A stretch of 39,450 bases of DNA, from positions 1 to 39,450 of the forward strand of contig NZ_LFLS01000044.1 of NCBI RefSeq assembly GCF_001189915.1. The letters are read 5' to 3'. The stretch comes from Herbaspirillum autotrophicum. Lineage in GTDB: Bacteria > Pseudomonadota > Gammaproteobacteria > Burkholderiales > Burkholderiaceae_D. Positions within the stretch are counted from its first letter, which is position 1, and every line of letters starts with the position of its first letter. Positions 9,258 to 20,396 of this stretch are shown piece by piece. Made by a program: the position numbers and the translations under genes. Below the pieces are notes generated by a model that saw nothing but the letters and a program-made list of their open reading frames with translations, had not been told where the DNA came from and searched no databases.

Positions 9258-10172
9258 TTATTCGTAACCGTAGGCACGCAATCCTGCTTCATTGTCGGCC
9301 CAACCGGATTTGACCTTGACCCAGATTTCGAGATACACCGGACCGCCGAACAAGCGTTCCATATCGAGTCGTGCCTGGGTTGAAATTTCCTTGAGGCGAG
9401 CCCCCTTCTGTCCGATCACCATCGATTTGTGGCCATCGCGCTCAACCAGAATCGCGGCAAACACGCGCCGCAAATCGCCTTCCTGCTCAAATTTTTCGAT
9501 CAGGACCGTGCTGGTGTAAGGCAACTCATCGCCGACAAAACGGAATACTTTTTCGCGCACGATTTCGGATGCGAGGAATTTTTCGCTGCGGTCGGTGATG
9601 TCATCTTCATCGAACATCGGCGGATTGTGCGGCAACAAACGGCTGATCTCGTCCTGCAACTGATCGAGCTGGAACTGCTGCGTCGCCGACACCGGCACCA
9701 CTGCGGCAAAATTGTGCTGGGACGCCACATGCTGGGCAAACGGCATCAGGATGCTCTTGTCCTTGCTGCGATCCGACTTGTTCAATACCAGAATGCTTGG
9801 CACGTTGGCCGGCAGCAAATCCATTACCTGCTTGTCGGCCGGGCTGAAATTGCCAGCCTCGATCACGAACAGAATCACGTCGGCCGCAGTCAGCGTACCA
9901 GTCACCGTACGGTTGAGCGTTTTGTTCAGGGCGTTGCTGTGACGGGTCTGAAAACCCGGCGTATCGATATAGACGAACTGCGTGTCACTGGTGGTTTGAA
10001 TACCGGTGATGCGATGCCGCGTGGTCTGGGCCTTGCGCGACGTAATGCTGACCTTGGCGCCAACCAGCGCATTCATCAATGTCGATTTACCGACATTGGG
10101 GCGACCGACAATGGCGATATAACCGCATCGAAAATCAGTCGAAGCGTCGGCGGGGGCGGAATTTTCTGTCAT
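9258..10172 (-). CDS. era: GTPase Era
   Basis: Essential small GTPase that binds 16S rRNA near its 3' end during 30S maturation. G1 is GRPNVGKS (23-30), the switch region has TTRHRITG, G3 is DTPGF, and G4 is NKSD. The C-terminal KH domain has the loop [16 protein letters not shown]. Its 304 aa length is close to that of E. coli Era. The ATG overlaps the rnc stop by 4 bases, the usual coupled rnc-era arrangement. The N-terminus carries a short Ala/Asp-rich extension of about 15 residues. Confidence 0.97.
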   Translation of the reverse strand: MTENSAPADASTDFRCGYIAIVGRPNVGKSTLMNALVGAKVSITSRKAQTTRHRITGIQTTSDTQFVYIDTPGFQTRHSNALNKTLNRTVTGTLTAADVILFVIEAGNFSPADKQVMDLLPANVPSILVLNKSDRSKDKSILMPFAQHVASQHNFAAVVPVSATQQFQLDQLQDEISRLLPHNPPMFDEDDITDRSEKFLASEIVREKVFRFVGDELPYTSTVLIEKFEQEGDLRRVFAAILVERDGHKSMVIGQKGARLKEISTQARLDMERLFGGPVYLEIWVKVKSGWADNEAGLRAYGYE

Positions 10173-11203
10173 GCGGTCTTTGTTTGTGTAACGTTGGGTG
10201 CTGCGGTTTCAGTGGTGTGTCCGGCCGGCTGTTCTGCGACCGGGGCAACAGGCACATTGCCCGCCGCCGTATCTTTATTGCTGTCGCCTTTGACTGCGTC
10301 CGTTTTGACTGCGTCATTTTTAACGGCATCGGCTTTGACAACAAGCCTGACGTCGTCTTTGCTCTCTTTCGCGTCCTTGCCGTGGCGGACTGCTTTAGGC
10401 TCGCTCCTGGCCGCCGGCGCCTCTGGTGCGACTTCGTCTGCCGGCGCGTCAGGCTGGATGGTGGCGATCCCCGCCAGCTTCAATTGCGTCGTGCGGGCAC
10501 GCGGTTTGCGGGTCGCGGCCGGGGTTTTGGCCAGCGCGGTCTGCACTGCTTCCAGCGCCAGCTTGGCCGCCGCCTGCTCACCGGCACGACGACTGCCACC
10601 GGTACCGAACACCTGTATTTCCAGCTTCGGTACCAGACATTCGATTTCGAATTCCTGATTATGCGCCGCGCCGTGGGTGGCGACCACATTGTATTGCGGC
10701 AAGGCGATCTTTTTGCCTTGCAGATATTCCTGCAACAATGTCTTGGCGTCCTTGCCCAGAGTTTTCGGGTCGACGGTATCGAGAATCGGGATGTACAAAG
10801 CGCGAATCACATCGCGCGCGGCATTGAAGCCGTCATCGAGAAAGATGGCGCCGAACAAGGCTTCCAGCGTATCGGCCAGAATCGACGGCCGGCGGAAACC
10901 ACCCGACTTCAGCTCACCTTCGCCGAGCCGCAGGAATTGGGACAACTCCAGGCGCTGTGCTATTTCGTACAATGATTGCTGTTTGACAAGATTGGCGCGC
11001 AAACGGGACAGATCACCTTCATCGATCTTGTTATAACGATCAAAGAGCAAGGACGCGACCACGCAATTGAGAATCGAGTCGCCCAAAAACTCCAGACGTT
11101 CATTATGCAAGCTGCTATGGCTACGATGCGTCAAGGCCTGCTGCAGCAACGAAGCGTCCTTGAAAACGTGGCCTAGCCGATTTTGCAATATTAAGGGATC
11201 CAT
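10169..11203 (-). CDS. rnc: Ribonuclease III with long C-terminal extension
   Basis: Double-strand-specific RNase that processes rRNA precursors and structured mRNAs. The catalytic domain carries the signature [13 protein letters not shown], followed by a double-stranded RNA-binding domain ([14 protein letters not shown] ... [18 protein letters not shown]). After the dsRBD comes a hydrophilic tail of about 115 residues rich in Ala, Lys, Asp and Pro, including a five-residue repeat of the type VKxDA. It makes the protein 344 aa against about 226 in E. coli. I chose ATG 11203 ([12 protein letters not shown]), which gives the normal N-terminus. The frame stays open to an ATG at 11245 that has an AGGG just upstream, so a 14-residue extension is possible. 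Confidence 0.93.
   Translation of the reverse strand: MDPLILQNRLGHVFKDASLLQQALTHRSHSSLHNERLEFLGDSILNCVVASLLFDRYNKIDEGDLSRLRANLVKQQSLYEIAQRLELSQFLRLGEGELKSGGFRRPSILADTLEALFGAIFLDDGFNAARDVIRALYIPILDTVDPKTLGKDAKTLLQEYLQGKKIALPQYNVVATHGAAHNQEFEIECLVPKLEIQVFGTGGSRRAGEQAAAKLALEAVQTALAKTPAATRKPRARTTQLKLAGIATIQPDAPADEVAPEAPAARSEPKAVRHGKDAKESKDDVRLVVKADAVKNDAVKTDAVKGDSNKDTAAGNVPVAPVAEQPAGHTTETAAPNVTQTKTA
10274..10348. repeat. 15-bp imperfect tandem repeat inside rnc
   Basis: About five units of 15 bp beginning TTTGACTGCGTC on the plus strand (units at 10274, 10289, 10304, 10319, 10334). They encode the repeating pentapeptide VKxDA in the disordered tail of RNase III. The two units at 10289 and 10304 differ at only 3 of 15 bases; the outer units have diverged more. 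Confidence 0.8.
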
Positions 11204-11340
11204 GTATTCATCCGTCACATGGGCCGCAGGCATGACTGCCGGCATGCGACCCTGACCGCGACACTCCGGCCCGACACATCAGCCGGTCCGGTCGCGGGAG
11301 TTGCTGGAATAGAGTAGTGCCTCTGCCTCCACAAAGATGC

Positions 11341-12248
11341 TTAATGGAAACTGCCAATCCGTTTCAGATTGCCCAGATTCATCCAGACAAAAAATGCTTT
11401 TCCGACAATGTTCTGATCCGGCACAAAACCCCAGTAGCGGCTGTCCAGGCTGTTATCCCGGTTGTCGCCCATCATGAAGTAGTTGCCTGCCGGTACCGTA
11501 CACGCAAAGCCTTCGGCATTGTAAGTACACAGTTCATGCTGCGGAAACGCGTCAGGATTCGGGACAAAGGCGGGCGCACGGTCATCGGTGAGGATCTTGT
11601 GCCCGGCCTTGGTCAGGTCTTCCTGCCACTGCTTATAATACGTCAGAGTCTCCTCATCGAGATAATCGGGTAGTGGCTGGTAAGAAACTTCTTTACCATT
11701 CACCGTTAGTCGCTTGTTTTTATAGATGATTTTATCACCTGGAACGCCAACCACGCGTTTGATGTAATCGACCGACACATCCTTCGGATATTTGAACACC
11801 ATGACGTCGCCGCGTTCCGGATGATTGATCTCGATGATTTTCTTGTTCACGATCGGCAGGCGAATGCCGTAAGTGAATTTGTTCACCAGAATCAAATCAC
11901 CCACCAGCAAGGTCGGCACCATCGAGCTCGATGGAATCTTGAACGGTTCGTAGAGGAATGAGCGCAGGAAAAACACCAGCGCGATCACCGGGAAGAAGCT
12001 GCCGGAATATTCGATCCAGGTCGGCTGCTTCATGAGCCGCGACTCCAGCGCGGCACGGCCGCCGGTGTCGGTCTTGATGCCGTCGCCGCTCAGCTTGGCA
12101 ACGCGTGCATCAAACTCGGCCAACGCCGCATCGGCTTTGGCGCGGCGCTGCTTCGACAGGAAAAACACATCCAGAAACCAGACGACGCCGGTAATCACCA
12201 TCAATACAAAAAGAATGAGCGCAAAGTTGCCCAGAAGAGACTGCAGGT

Positions 12249-12252
<4 letters not shown>
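11341..12252 (-). CDS. lepB: Signal peptidase I (LepB)
   Basis: Inner-membrane serine protease that cleaves signal peptides of exported proteins. Two N-terminal membrane segments (about 9-31 and 85-101) flank a charged cytoplasmic loop. The catalytic Ser is S110 in [10 protein letters not shown], the general base Lys is K165 in [11 protein letters not shown], and the C-terminal signature [15 protein letters not shown] is present. It is 303 aa long. The ATG overlaps the lepA stop by 4 bases, the classical lepA-lepB coupling. The 137 bases between lepB and the chosen rnc start hold no gene, whereas many betaproteobacteria have a DUF4845 gene there (family knowledge). Confidence 0.97.
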
Positions 12253-14042
<1,790 letters not shown>

Positions 14043-14063
14043 TAATAATGACAAGGCTATTAC

Positions 14064-14110
14064 AAAAAAAGGCGCTCCGAACGGGGTTCTTACTCCCCAG
14101 GCGAGCGCCT
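14064..14110 (-). terminator. Terminator-like hairpin directly before lepA
   Basis: On the minus strand GGCGCTC (complement of 14103-14109) pairs with GAGCGCC (14071-14077). An inner GGGG/CCCC stem adds strength, and T7 (14064-14070) follows at once. It has the form of an intrinsic terminator for the transcript coming from degP and the glutaredoxin gene, but lepA starts 21 bases later, so it may instead act as an attenuator. Confidence 0.8.
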
Positions 14111-14134
14111 TCGCAGCAGGTTATTCGATTCCGC

Positions 14135-14140
14135 ATTTTA
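14135..14140 (-). promoter_or_regulatory. Possible -10 element for lepA-lepB
   Basis: On the minus strand TAAAAT within CCGGTAAAATGCGG lies about 25 bases before the hairpin at 14064-14110. A transcript from here would start near 14128 and carry the hairpin in its leader. No good -35 is visible, so confidence is low. Confidence 0.3.
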
Positions 14141-14243
14141 CCGGATTTCAGAGTAGAAAGCCCGTTAAAACAGGGACGTGACGCGCAACCAGAGGCACCA
14201 AAGGACGATCGTTTTCCGGAAATATCACCGGAGCAAGCTGTGA

Positions 14244-14260
14244 CGCCCGGCTTCCGGGCG
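14244..14260. repeat. GC-rich hairpin just after the glutaredoxin-like gene
   Basis: CGCCCGG - CTT - CCGGGCG is a perfect 7-bp dyad lying 6 bases past the stop codon of the glutaredoxin-like gene. No T-run follows on the minus strand, so it is a transcript-stabilising hairpin at best. Confidence 0.5.
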
Positions 14261-14266
14261 GCGTGA

Positions 14267-14527
14267 TCAGGATATTGCCAAAAAGGAACGGACCCTGTCC
14301 TGATCAAGAAAGTAATGACAAAGCCGGACCGGCTCGCCATTTTGATGTCGTCCGAACAACACCGGCACCAACTCATCGTACAGCGCGACCAGCGCTTCAT
14401 CAGCATCAACATCGATCATGTCGACGGTAAACTGATGCTCCCCTTCCAGCGACTTCAGCGCCTGCAACATGTCGTCGCAAAGATGGCAATAGGAACGGGA
14501 GTAGATCGTAAAGTGAGGAAGTACCAT
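14267..14527 (-). CDS. Glutaredoxin-like thioredoxin-fold protein (DUF836 type)
   Basis: Small protein of 86 aa beginning MVLPHFTIYSRSYCHLCDDM. The thioredoxin-fold CxxC motif is CHLC (residues 14-17), directly after the first beta strand, as in glutaredoxin-like DUF836 proteins. VDMIDVDADEALVALYDELVPVLF resembles the second strand and cis-Pro region of that fold. The frame is open much further upstream (to 14818), but that part overlaps degP and its terminator, so ATG 14527 is the sensible start. It lies between degP and lepA in the same direction, flanked by two terminator-like hairpins. A redox role is inferred from the motif; the substrate is unknown. Confidence 0.85.
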   Translation of the reverse strand: MVLPHFTIYSRSYCHLCDDMLQALKSLEGEHQFTVDMIDVDADEALVALYDELVPVLFGRHQNGEPVRLCHYFLDQDRVRSFLAIS

Positions 14528-14595
14528 GAAGTTATCGTCGCCGGCGTTGTATCTGACATCCTGCATCAGACACGGATCATCGAACATGAATCGGT

Positions 14596-14627
14596 AAAAA
14601 GGCTGCATGCCTGAAAGACATGCAGCC
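14596..14627 (-). terminator. Terminator after degP
   Basis: On the minus strand GGCTGCATG - 9-base loop - CATGCAGCC is followed by T5. It lies 55 bases past the degP stop codon and should end most of the rpoE-rseA-mucB-degP transcript. Confidence 0.85.
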
Positions 14628-14681
14628 TTTGCTGCTGGTGCCAACCCGGAGATTGTGGTGCAGCACGCTGCACCAGCCGGA

Positions 14682-16160
14682 TCAGTTACCCGAATTTGGT
14701 CGCAACGGAATGAACTGCGAAGAGTCGCCTCTTCTGACCAGCACTGCCGCGCGCTTCTTCGAATCAAGTTTGGCCACCAGTGCATTGAGTTGCTTGGCGT
14801 CCTTGATATCGACATCATTGAGTCGCTGCACTACATCACCGGGACGCAAGCCCGCTGCTGCCGCCACACCCGATGCAGCCTCAACCAGTACGCCGTTCTC
14901 GACCTTCAGTTCCTTCTTCTGGGCATCGCTCAGATCGCTGACGATCAGTCCCAGCGCGTTCGGCGTTGCTTCCGGCCTGGCTTTCTTTTCCTCGGCCTTG
15001 ACCGCCTTGTCCGATTCCAGCTCAACGATGGTCAGACTCACATCACGCGCACTGCCCTTGCGCCAGACACTGACCGTGGCCTTGGAACCCGGCTTGGTGG
15101 AACCCACCATGCGCGGCAAATCGCTTGGCTTGTCAATGGTCGCGCCATTGAACTTGAGAATGATATCGCCGGCTTCGAGGCCGCCCTTTTCCGCCGGGCC
15201 GCCCGGTTCGACACGTTGCACCAGCGCACCCTGTGCCTTGCTCAGGCCGAGTGACTCCGCTACTTCCTTGGTAACTTCACCGATCTGAACCCCGATACGG
15301 CCGCGCGTCACTTTGCCGCTGGCCTTGAGCTGATCCGACACGCGCAGCGCTTCATCGATAGGCACCGCAAATGAAATCCCCATGAAGCCGCCGGAACGGC
15401 TGTAAATCTGGGAATTGATACCGATCACTTCGCCCTTCATGTTGATCAGCGGTCCGCCCGAATTGCCGGGATTGACGGCAACGTCAGTCTGAATCAATGG
15501 CAGGTAATCACCTGTATCGCGCGCCTTGGCCGAGACGATACCGGCCGTGACCGTGCTTTCCAGACCGAATGGCGAACCGATTGCCAGCACCCATTCGCCG
15601 GCGCGGATCTTGTCCGAATCACCCATCACCAGACGCGGCAGATTGCTCGCTTCGATCTTGAGCAGGGCCACATCGGTACGCGTGTCGGAGCCGATGATCT
15701 TGGCCTTGAGTTCGCGCTTGTCGGTCAGCGTGACATAGACATCGCTGGCGCCATCGACGACGTGCGCATTGGTCAGCAGGTAACCGTCCGCTGAAATGAT
15801 GAAACCGGAACCGACGCCGCGCGGCACTTCTTCTTGCTGTTGCGGCTTGCGGTTACTGCGCGGTGCATTGGGTTGCGGCTGCTGACGCGGCATCGGCACG
15901 CCAAAAAAGCGACGGAAGAATTCCTGCATTTCTTCATCATCGCCACCAGCCTGAGGCTGTCCGGCCTTGACGCGTTCGGTCGTGCGGATATTGACGACTG
16001 CCGGACCGGTACGATCCACGATGTCGGCAAAGTCAGGCAAGCCGGCGACCGCAGGAGCAGCCTGGGCGACGGTGATGCCAATCAATGGAGGAGCCAGAAA
16101 TGCCGAAGTACTCAGAAGCGATGCCAACAAAATCTTTTTCACAGGAGCCATTGTCGTCAT
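14682..16160 (-). CDS. degP: Periplasmic serine protease DegP/MucD (Do family)
   Basis: HtrA-family protease and chaperone of 492 aa, last gene of the sigma-E cluster. A signal peptide of about 35 residues ends at VAQAA. The catalytic triad is H133 (TNAHVVDG), D163 (RTDVALLKIE) and S234 (NPGNSGGPL). PDZ domains lie at about 275-365 (GVQIGEV...GGLEAGDIILKFNG) and 390-485 (GLRPGDVVQRLND). A Gln/Pro-rich loop (about 88-112) resembles the regulatory LA loop. It starts 5 bases after mucB. MucD in Pseudomonas removes misfolded envelope proteins and dampens sigma-E signalling; the same role is inferred here. A second ATG three codons in is an equally possible start. Confidence 0.95.
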   Translation of the reverse strand: MTTMAPVKKILLASLLSTSAFLAPPLIGITVAQAAPAVAGLPDFADIVDRTGPAVVNIRTTERVKAGQPQAGGDDEEMQEFFRRFFGVPMPRQQPQPNAPRSNRKPQQQEEVPRGVGSGFIISADGYLLTNAHVVDGASDVYVTLTDKRELKAKIIGSDTRTDVALLKIEASNLPRLVMGDSDKIRAGEWVLAIGSPFGLESTVTAGIVSAKARDTGDYLPLIQTDVAVNPGNSGGPLINMKGEVIGINSQIYSRSGGFMGISFAVPIDEALRVSDQLKASGKVTRGRIGVQIGEVTKEVAESLGLSKAQGALVQRVEPGGPAEKGGLEAGDIILKFNGATIDKPSDLPRMVGSTKPGSKATVSVWRKGSARDVSLTIVELESDKAVKAEEKKARPEATPNALGLIVSDLSDAQKKELKVENGVLVEAASGVAAAAGLRPGDVVQRLNDVDIKDAKQLNALVAKLDSKKRAAVLVRRGDSSQFIPLRPNSGN

Positions 16161-16165
16161 AAATT

Positions 16166-17191
16166 TTATTTGGATTTGAATTCGATCGAATTTGATACCT
16201 GCCGAATTGCTGCGCCAGGCACTTCCCCTACTACGGTCAGCCAGTAGTCACCCTGACGACGTCCGACAATATTCATTGCCCCTTGCTGCATTGATCCCTC
16301 AGTCCGGCTTTGCGAACCGGGCTCAATGAACACGGAGATGGCAGCAAGACCATCCGAAAAGACGATCTGCGACACTTCGCGCTGCGTGGTGTTGCCGCTT
16401 TGGGCGGTCCGCGCACCTGAATTCTGGGTATCTGAAATCAGCCGCCGGACTTCCTGAATCTTCTTGAAACCGGGCGGCGGCGTCACACTCCAGCCCGACA
16501 GGTTGACCTGGCTCATCACCGCATTTTCCACGTGCCAGCCATTGGTATTCGGGAAACTGGTCTTGACGCGGCTGTGGTCGATATTGCCGATTTCGATTTG
16601 TGTAAATGAAATCTGTTCGACGATTTCGTTCTTGGCATCAAAGGTCTGCGCCCGGAGCAACAAGCCGGTCGCCTTGTCGGCCCACAATTTGTAGCCGTAG
16701 CGCAACTTGTCCTTCGGTTCCAGTACGATAGCCTGACAGTCGAGACCCGCAACGCGACCGGTCTCGCCCATCCTGACGTTGTAATAATCGACCAGATCGG
16801 TAGGATTGGCGGCCAGAATTGCCGGGAACACGTCCCGTGTCACCCGCTTTTCAATCAGGACCGTTTTGGTTTCCGGGACATAACAGGCGACATCGTCATT
16901 GCTGCGGATGTATTCCCGCGGCTTGCCGTCGAGTACTTCCAGTTTCTCGACTTCATTCTTGCCGAACAGCAGATGCGTGATTCTCGACGTGCGCATCTGG
17001 TTGGCTTGCTGATACACGAATGTGCCGGAGTAATTGAGTCGCTGTGCAGCAGACTGAATCTTCTTCAGCAAGGTTTGCGCGTCCTGATTACTGCTTACCT
17101 TGTCAGATACCGCTGTTTCGGCATGCACTGAAAATGCAATGCAAGCCGAAAGCAAGAGTGCGAACCTGAGCAAACCTTGTGCTTGCCGCAT
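16166..17191 (-). CDS. mucB: Sigma-E regulatory protein MucB/RseB
   Basis: Periplasmic protein of 341 aa that binds the anti-sigma factor RseA and shields it from DegS until it senses mislocalised lipoprotein or LPS signals. A signal peptide (MRQAQGLLRFALLLSACIAFSVHA) is followed by the MucB N-terminal domain (LLKKIQSAAQRLNYSGTFVY, RTSRITHLLFGKNEVEKLEVLDG). The C-terminal domain has FSDGLAAISVFIEPG and GRRQGDYWLTVVGEVP. The frame is open upstream to 17509, but that part lies inside rseA. ATG 17191, one base after the rseA stop, gives the signal peptide and coupling. Confidence 0.94.
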   Translation of the reverse strand: MRQAQGLLRFALLLSACIAFSVHAETAVSDKVSSNQDAQTLLKKIQSAAQRLNYSGTFVYQQANQMRTSRITHLLFGKNEVEKLEVLDGKPREYIRSNDDVACYVPETKTVLIEKRVTRDVFPAILAANPTDLVDYYNVRMGETGRVAGLDCQAIVLEPKDKLRYGYKLWADKATGLLLRAQTFDAKNEIVEQISFTQIEIGNIDHSRVKTSFPNTNGWHVENAVMSQVNLSGWSVTPPPGFKKIQEVRRLISDTQNSGARTAQSGNTTQREVSQIVFSDGLAAISVFIEPGSQSRTEGSMQQGAMNIVGRRQGDYWLTVVGEVPGAAIRQVSNSIEFKSK

Positions 17192-17192
17192 A

Positions 17193-17834
17193 TTATTTGT
17201 CAGAGTCAATGGCAAAAGCAGCCGAACGAGCATATTGGGCTGTACTGTACAGGGAAGGAGAGAAACGCTGGTGTGCCAGCAGATAGTCGTCGATACGCGG
17301 ATCACGGGTGACTTCACCCTGCTGCGCGAGGCTGCTGAACTGAACGCTCTTGGTATCGGCAACCGGTCCGGATACGGTAGAAACCGTGCTGGCCATGACC
17401 ACCGGCGCTGCGGCAGGCGCAGCATCTGCCACGATTGCCGATTGCTGCGGCACGACCACGAAAACCACTGCCGCCACTGCTGCTGCCATCGCCGCACCGG
17501 GCATGGCAAAGCGACGGATCATGCGGCTGCGCTGTATGCTGCCGTTCGATACCGCGCGCACGATAATCTGCTCGACAGTCCCCGTCTTGAGTTGCGGCGC
17601 AACAATTGCCGGTTCCGCATCCAGTCTGGCGCTCATTCGGGAGGCGAAGTCAGCGCTCAGGGAAAAGCCCATCTCATCGGATCGCAGCACGTCGCCGATC
17701 TGATGATACAGATCCCACGTGACCTGCTCTTCTGGTTTGCGCAGCACAGCCAGCGCAATATCGATCTGCTGGTCGACGAGTTCGCCGTCAGCCAGCGCCG
17801 AAATCTGTTCCCTGCTCATGTCTTTGGTGTTCAT
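17193..17834 (-). CDS. rseA: Anti-sigma-E factor RseA/MucA
   Basis: Single-pass membrane protein of 213 aa that holds RpoE at the membrane. The N-terminal cytoplasmic domain has MSREQISALADGELVD and EEQVTWDLYHQIGDVLRSDE, the RseA sigma-binding signature. One membrane segment lies at about 111-128 (MPGAAMAAAVAAVVFVVV), followed by a periplasmic part that MucB should bind. I chose ATG 17834; the frame is open to a TTG at 17876 directly after rpoE, which would add 14 residues unlike the family. It sits between rpoE and mucB on the same strand. Confidence 0.93.
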   Translation of the reverse strand: MNTKDMSREQISALADGELVDQQIDIALAVLRKPEEQVTWDLYHQIGDVLRSDEMGFSLSADFASRMSARLDAEPAIVAPQLKTGTVEQIIVRAVSNGSIQRSRMIRRFAMPGAAMAAAVAAVVFVVVPQQSAIVADAAPAAAPVVMASTVSTVSGPVADTKSVQFSSLAQQGEVTRDPRIDDYLLAHQRFSPSLYSTAQYARSAAFAIDSDK

Positions 17835-17876
17835 AATTAATCGCTCGGTTCCATCACCCAAAATTATCTTTATCAA

Positions 17877-18479
17877 TCACCAGCGCTTGTCGAGTGCAGT
17901 GCCCAATAAAGGTCTCAGCTTGTCAGCAATAGCTTCCCGCGCTCTGAAAATACGACTGCGCACCGTGCCGATGGGGCATCCCATTGCTTCAGCAATTTCG
18001 TCATAACTCAATCCTTCGATCTCGCGCAATGTGATTGCAGTGCGCAATTCCTCAGGTAAAGCTTCCATCGCCACATTAACGGTTTGCGCTATTTGCTTGG
18101 TAGCAAGCATCGACTCCGGCGTGTTGATGTCCCTTAGGTGCTCGCCATCGTCAAAAGTTTCAGCTTCTTCTGCATCGGCTTCAGTTGAGGTCGGCGCCCG
18201 GCGTCCGAGCGTCACCAGATAGTTTTTCGCCGTGTTGATGCCAATCCGGTACAGCCAGGTATAAAACGCGGAATCGCCGCGAAATTGGGGCAAGGCGCGA
18301 TAAGCCTTGATGAATGCTTCCTGCACGACGTCCTCGGCTTCCGCCTGGTCGCGCACCAGCCGCGAAACAAGTCGCATCAGCTTTCTTTGATACTTGGCAA
18401 CCAATAGTTCGAACGCCTTCTTGTCGCCACGCTGTACGCGCTCGACAAGCAGCTGATCTATTTCGCGTTCCGTCGTCAA
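17877..18479 (-). CDS. rpoE: RNA polymerase sigma factor RpoE (ECF sigma-24)
   Basis: Extracytoplasmic-function sigma factor of 200 aa that directs envelope-stress transcription. Region 2 (FELLVAKYQRKLMRLVSRLV ... DVVQEAFIKAYRAL ... FYTWLYRIGINTAKNYL) and region 4 (LPEELRTAITLREIEGLSYD ... GCPIGTVRSRIFRARE) are complete. No ATG exists near the N-terminus: the start must be the TTG at 18479, which gives the family's usual MTTEREIDQLLVERVQRGD. AAGGAA lies 7 bases upstream as a Shine-Dalgarno sequence. The anti-sigma factor RseA follows at once. I could not find a clear sigma-E-type promoter upstream. Confidence 0.96.
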   Translation of the reverse strand: MTTEREIDQLLVERVQRGDKKAFELLVAKYQRKLMRLVSRLVRDQAEAEDVVQEAFIKAYRALPQFRGDSAFYTWLYRIGINTAKNYLVTLGRRAPTSTEADAEEAETFDDGEHLRDINTPESMLATKQIAQTVNVAMEALPEELRTAITLREIEGLSYDEIAEAMGCPIGTVRSRIFRAREAIADKLRPLLGTALDKRW

Positions 18480-18561
18480 ATTCAGTTTCCTTGTTTTTCT
18501 GCTACTTGCGCGTGAATCAATTCATTGACACATGGCAACATCATGATTGCAGGCAAGCGCG

Positions 18562-19068
18562 TCACCTTTCGTGAATTGTATGCTCAATAATCTGACTATT
18601 GTGGCTGGCCGCCCAACGGCACGCAACTTTCAATGCCTTGAAGGTTTCTTTCGAGACCGAATCCGGCAAAATCGGAACAATTCTGGTGCCGCCGCCTTCA
18701 AGCCGCAGGCGCAACAGCAGCAAACCGGACCAGATCGTCGAGCCTGGCAGCAACTGCGCCAGTCCACCCTTCATTACTTGCCGGGCGAGCTTGGCATTGC
18801 CTTGCTGACGATGCTCCACCAGCCGGATTTGTCCGGTGCCGGATATGTGGAGCCACACCGTGCGCCGGCTGCGCAATACACAATAAAATCCGAGCGCTGC
18901 CGCCAGCAGCGTTATCAGCACCAGCGCCAGCCGCCACCAGAGTGGCCAGCGTGCCGTCAATAGCAAACCGGCAGCCACGCCACCCAAGGCAAAACCCGCC
19001 GACAGCGTGGCCATGATGACAAGAAGCAGGCGAGAAGGCTTGATATCCGCAGATACTGCTATCGACAT
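18562..19068 (-). CDS. Membrane protein resembling the YgfX family
   Basis: A 168-aa protein with two N-terminal membrane helices (about 13-38 and 43-65, LALVLITLLAAALGFYCVL) and a soluble part (TVWLHISGTGQIRL, SGLLLLRLRLEGGGTRIVPI, KVACRWAA). The layout resembles YgfX-like proteins that often lie beside rpoE or fabF in betaproteobacteria; I judge this from the pattern and cannot confirm it. I chose ATG 19068; a TTG at 19089 would add seven residues but overlaps the hairpin after fabF. It lies between the fabF terminator and rpoE, on the same strand. Function unknown; E. coli YgfX has been linked to cell-division toxicity, which need not hold here. Confidence 0.7.
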   Translation of the reverse strand: MSIAVSADIKPSRLLLVIMATLSAGFALGGVAAGLLLTARWPLWWRLALVLITLLAAALGFYCVLRSRRTVWLHISGTGQIRLVEHRQQGNAKLARQVMKGGLAQLLPGSTIWSGLLLLRLRLEGGGTRIVPILPDSVSKETFKALKVACRWAASHNSQIIEHTIHER

Positions 19069-19091
19069 AAGATCCGGAACAAAAGGCAAAC

Positions 19092-19115
19092 CTCGGCTTT
19101 CACCTGAAAGCCGAG
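19092..19115 (-). terminator. Hairpin terminator after fabF
   Basis: CTCGGCTTTC and GAAAGCCGAG form a perfect 10-bp stem with a 4-base loop, 9 bases past the fabF stop. On the minus strand the following run is T-rich but broken (GTTTGCCTTTTG), so termination may be partial. On the plus strand the hairpin is followed by A5. Confidence 0.7.
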
Positions 19116-19124
19116 AAAAACACT

Positions 19125-20366
19125 TTACATCTTGCCGAAGACCAATGTGCCGTTGGTACCACCGAATCCAAATGAATTCTTGACGGCAATATCAATTTTC
19201 ATATCACGCGCCTGGTTAGCACAATAATCGAGATCACATTCCGGATCCTGATTGACGATGTTAATCGTGGGAGGGGATATTTGATGATGCAAGGCAAGTA
19301 CGGTAAAGACCGACTCCAGCCCGCCTGCGCCACCGAGCAAATGACCTGTCATTGACTTGGTGGAGTTGACGACCATCTTGTAAGCATGATCGCCGAAAGC
19401 GGCCTTGATGGCATCGGTTTCATTCTTGTCGCCGAGCGGCGTGGAAGTGCCGTGCGCATTCAGGTACTGCACCTGATCACCGTTGATACCGGCATCGCGC
19501 AAAGCGGAAAGCACACAACGACGCGGACCGTCCAGATTCGGTGCGGTGATGTGATAAGCATCGCCACTCATGCCGAAACCAAGCAGCTCGGCATAAATCT
19601 TGGCACCACGTGCCTTGGCATGCTCATACTCTTCCAGCATCATCACGCCGGCGCCCTCGCCGAGCACGAAGCCATCTCGGTCCTTGTCCCACGGGCGCGA
19701 AGCAGTGGCCGGATCGTCATTGCGCGTCGACAATGCACGCGCCGAGGCGAAGCCACCAATACCGAGCGGCGATACGCTCGATTCGGCACCACCTGCAATC
19801 ATCACATCGGCATCGCCGTACTGAATCATGCGGCCGGCAGCGCCAATGCAGTGCAAGCCTGTCGTGCACGCTGTCACGATTGCGAGATTGGGGCCCTTAA
19901 GACCGTATTTGATCGACAAGTTGCCCGAAATCATGTTGATGATAGAGGCAGGAATGAAGAATGGACTGATGCGGCGCGGGCCGCGATTGGTCAGTTCTTC
20001 ATGCGTTTGTTCGATCAGGGGCAAACCACCGATGCCGGAGCCGATGATGACACCGATACGCTCGGCGTTTTCTTCGGTAACTACCAGGCCGCTGTCCTGC
20101 ATGGCCTGCATCCCTGCCGCCATGCCGTAATGGATAAAGGTATCCATGTGACGGGCTTCCTTGGCAGGAATGTAGTCCTCGATATTGAAACCCTTCACTT
20201 CACCCGCAAAGTGGGTGGTGAAAGGCGTCGCATCGAACTTTGTGATGGTGGCAATGCCCGACTTACCCTCTTTGACTGCACCCCACGCGTCGGCAATGGT
20301 ATTGCCAACAGGTGAAATGCACCCCAGACCGGTAATGACTACACGACGTTCACGTGAGCGGCTCAA
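19125..20366 (-). CDS. fabF: 3-oxoacyl-[ACP] synthase II (FabF)
   Basis: Elongating condensing enzyme of type II fatty acid synthesis, which joins malonyl-ACP to a growing acyl-ACP. It is 413 aa long. The nucleophile is C167 in [12 protein letters not shown]; the two active-site His lie in [11 protein letters not shown] and [10 protein letters not shown]; the Lys precedes the latter in STKSMTGH; and the C-terminal loop [12 protein letters not shown] is present. It follows acpP by 30 bases on the same strand, the normal acpP-fabF pair, and ends at a hairpin. Confidence 0.97.
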   Translation of the reverse strand: MSRSRERRVVITGLGCISPVGNTIADAWGAVKEGKSGIATITKFDATPFTTHFAGEVKGFNIEDYIPAKEARHMDTFIHYGMAAGMQAMQDSGLVVTEENAERIGVIIGSGIGGLPLIEQTHEELTNRGPRRISPFFIPASIINMISGNLSIKYGLKGPNLAIVTACTTGLHCIGAAGRMIQYGDADVMIAGGAESSVSPLGIGGFASARALSTRNDDPATASRPWDKDRDGFVLGEGAGVMMLEEYEHAKARGAKIYAELLGFGMSGDAYHITAPNLDGPRRCVLSALRDAGINGDQVQYLNAHGTSTPLGDKNETDAIKAAFGDHAYKMVVNSTKSMTGHLLGGAGGLESVFTVLALHHQISPPTINIVNQDPECDLDYCANQARDMKIDIAVKNSFGFGGTNGTLVFGKM

Positions 20367-20396
20367 GCAATTCTCCTAGAGTCGTTCAAAACCAGC

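Noticed and set aside
9429..10658. A 409-codon plus-strand frame across era and rnc
   Set aside because: Shadow frame: low-complexity Ala/Ser/Thr stretches mirror the RNase III tail; era and rnc explain the DNA.
18480..18561. Sigma-E autoregulatory promoter of rpoE
   Set aside because: No GAACTT-N16-TCnnA-type sequence was found upstream in this gap.
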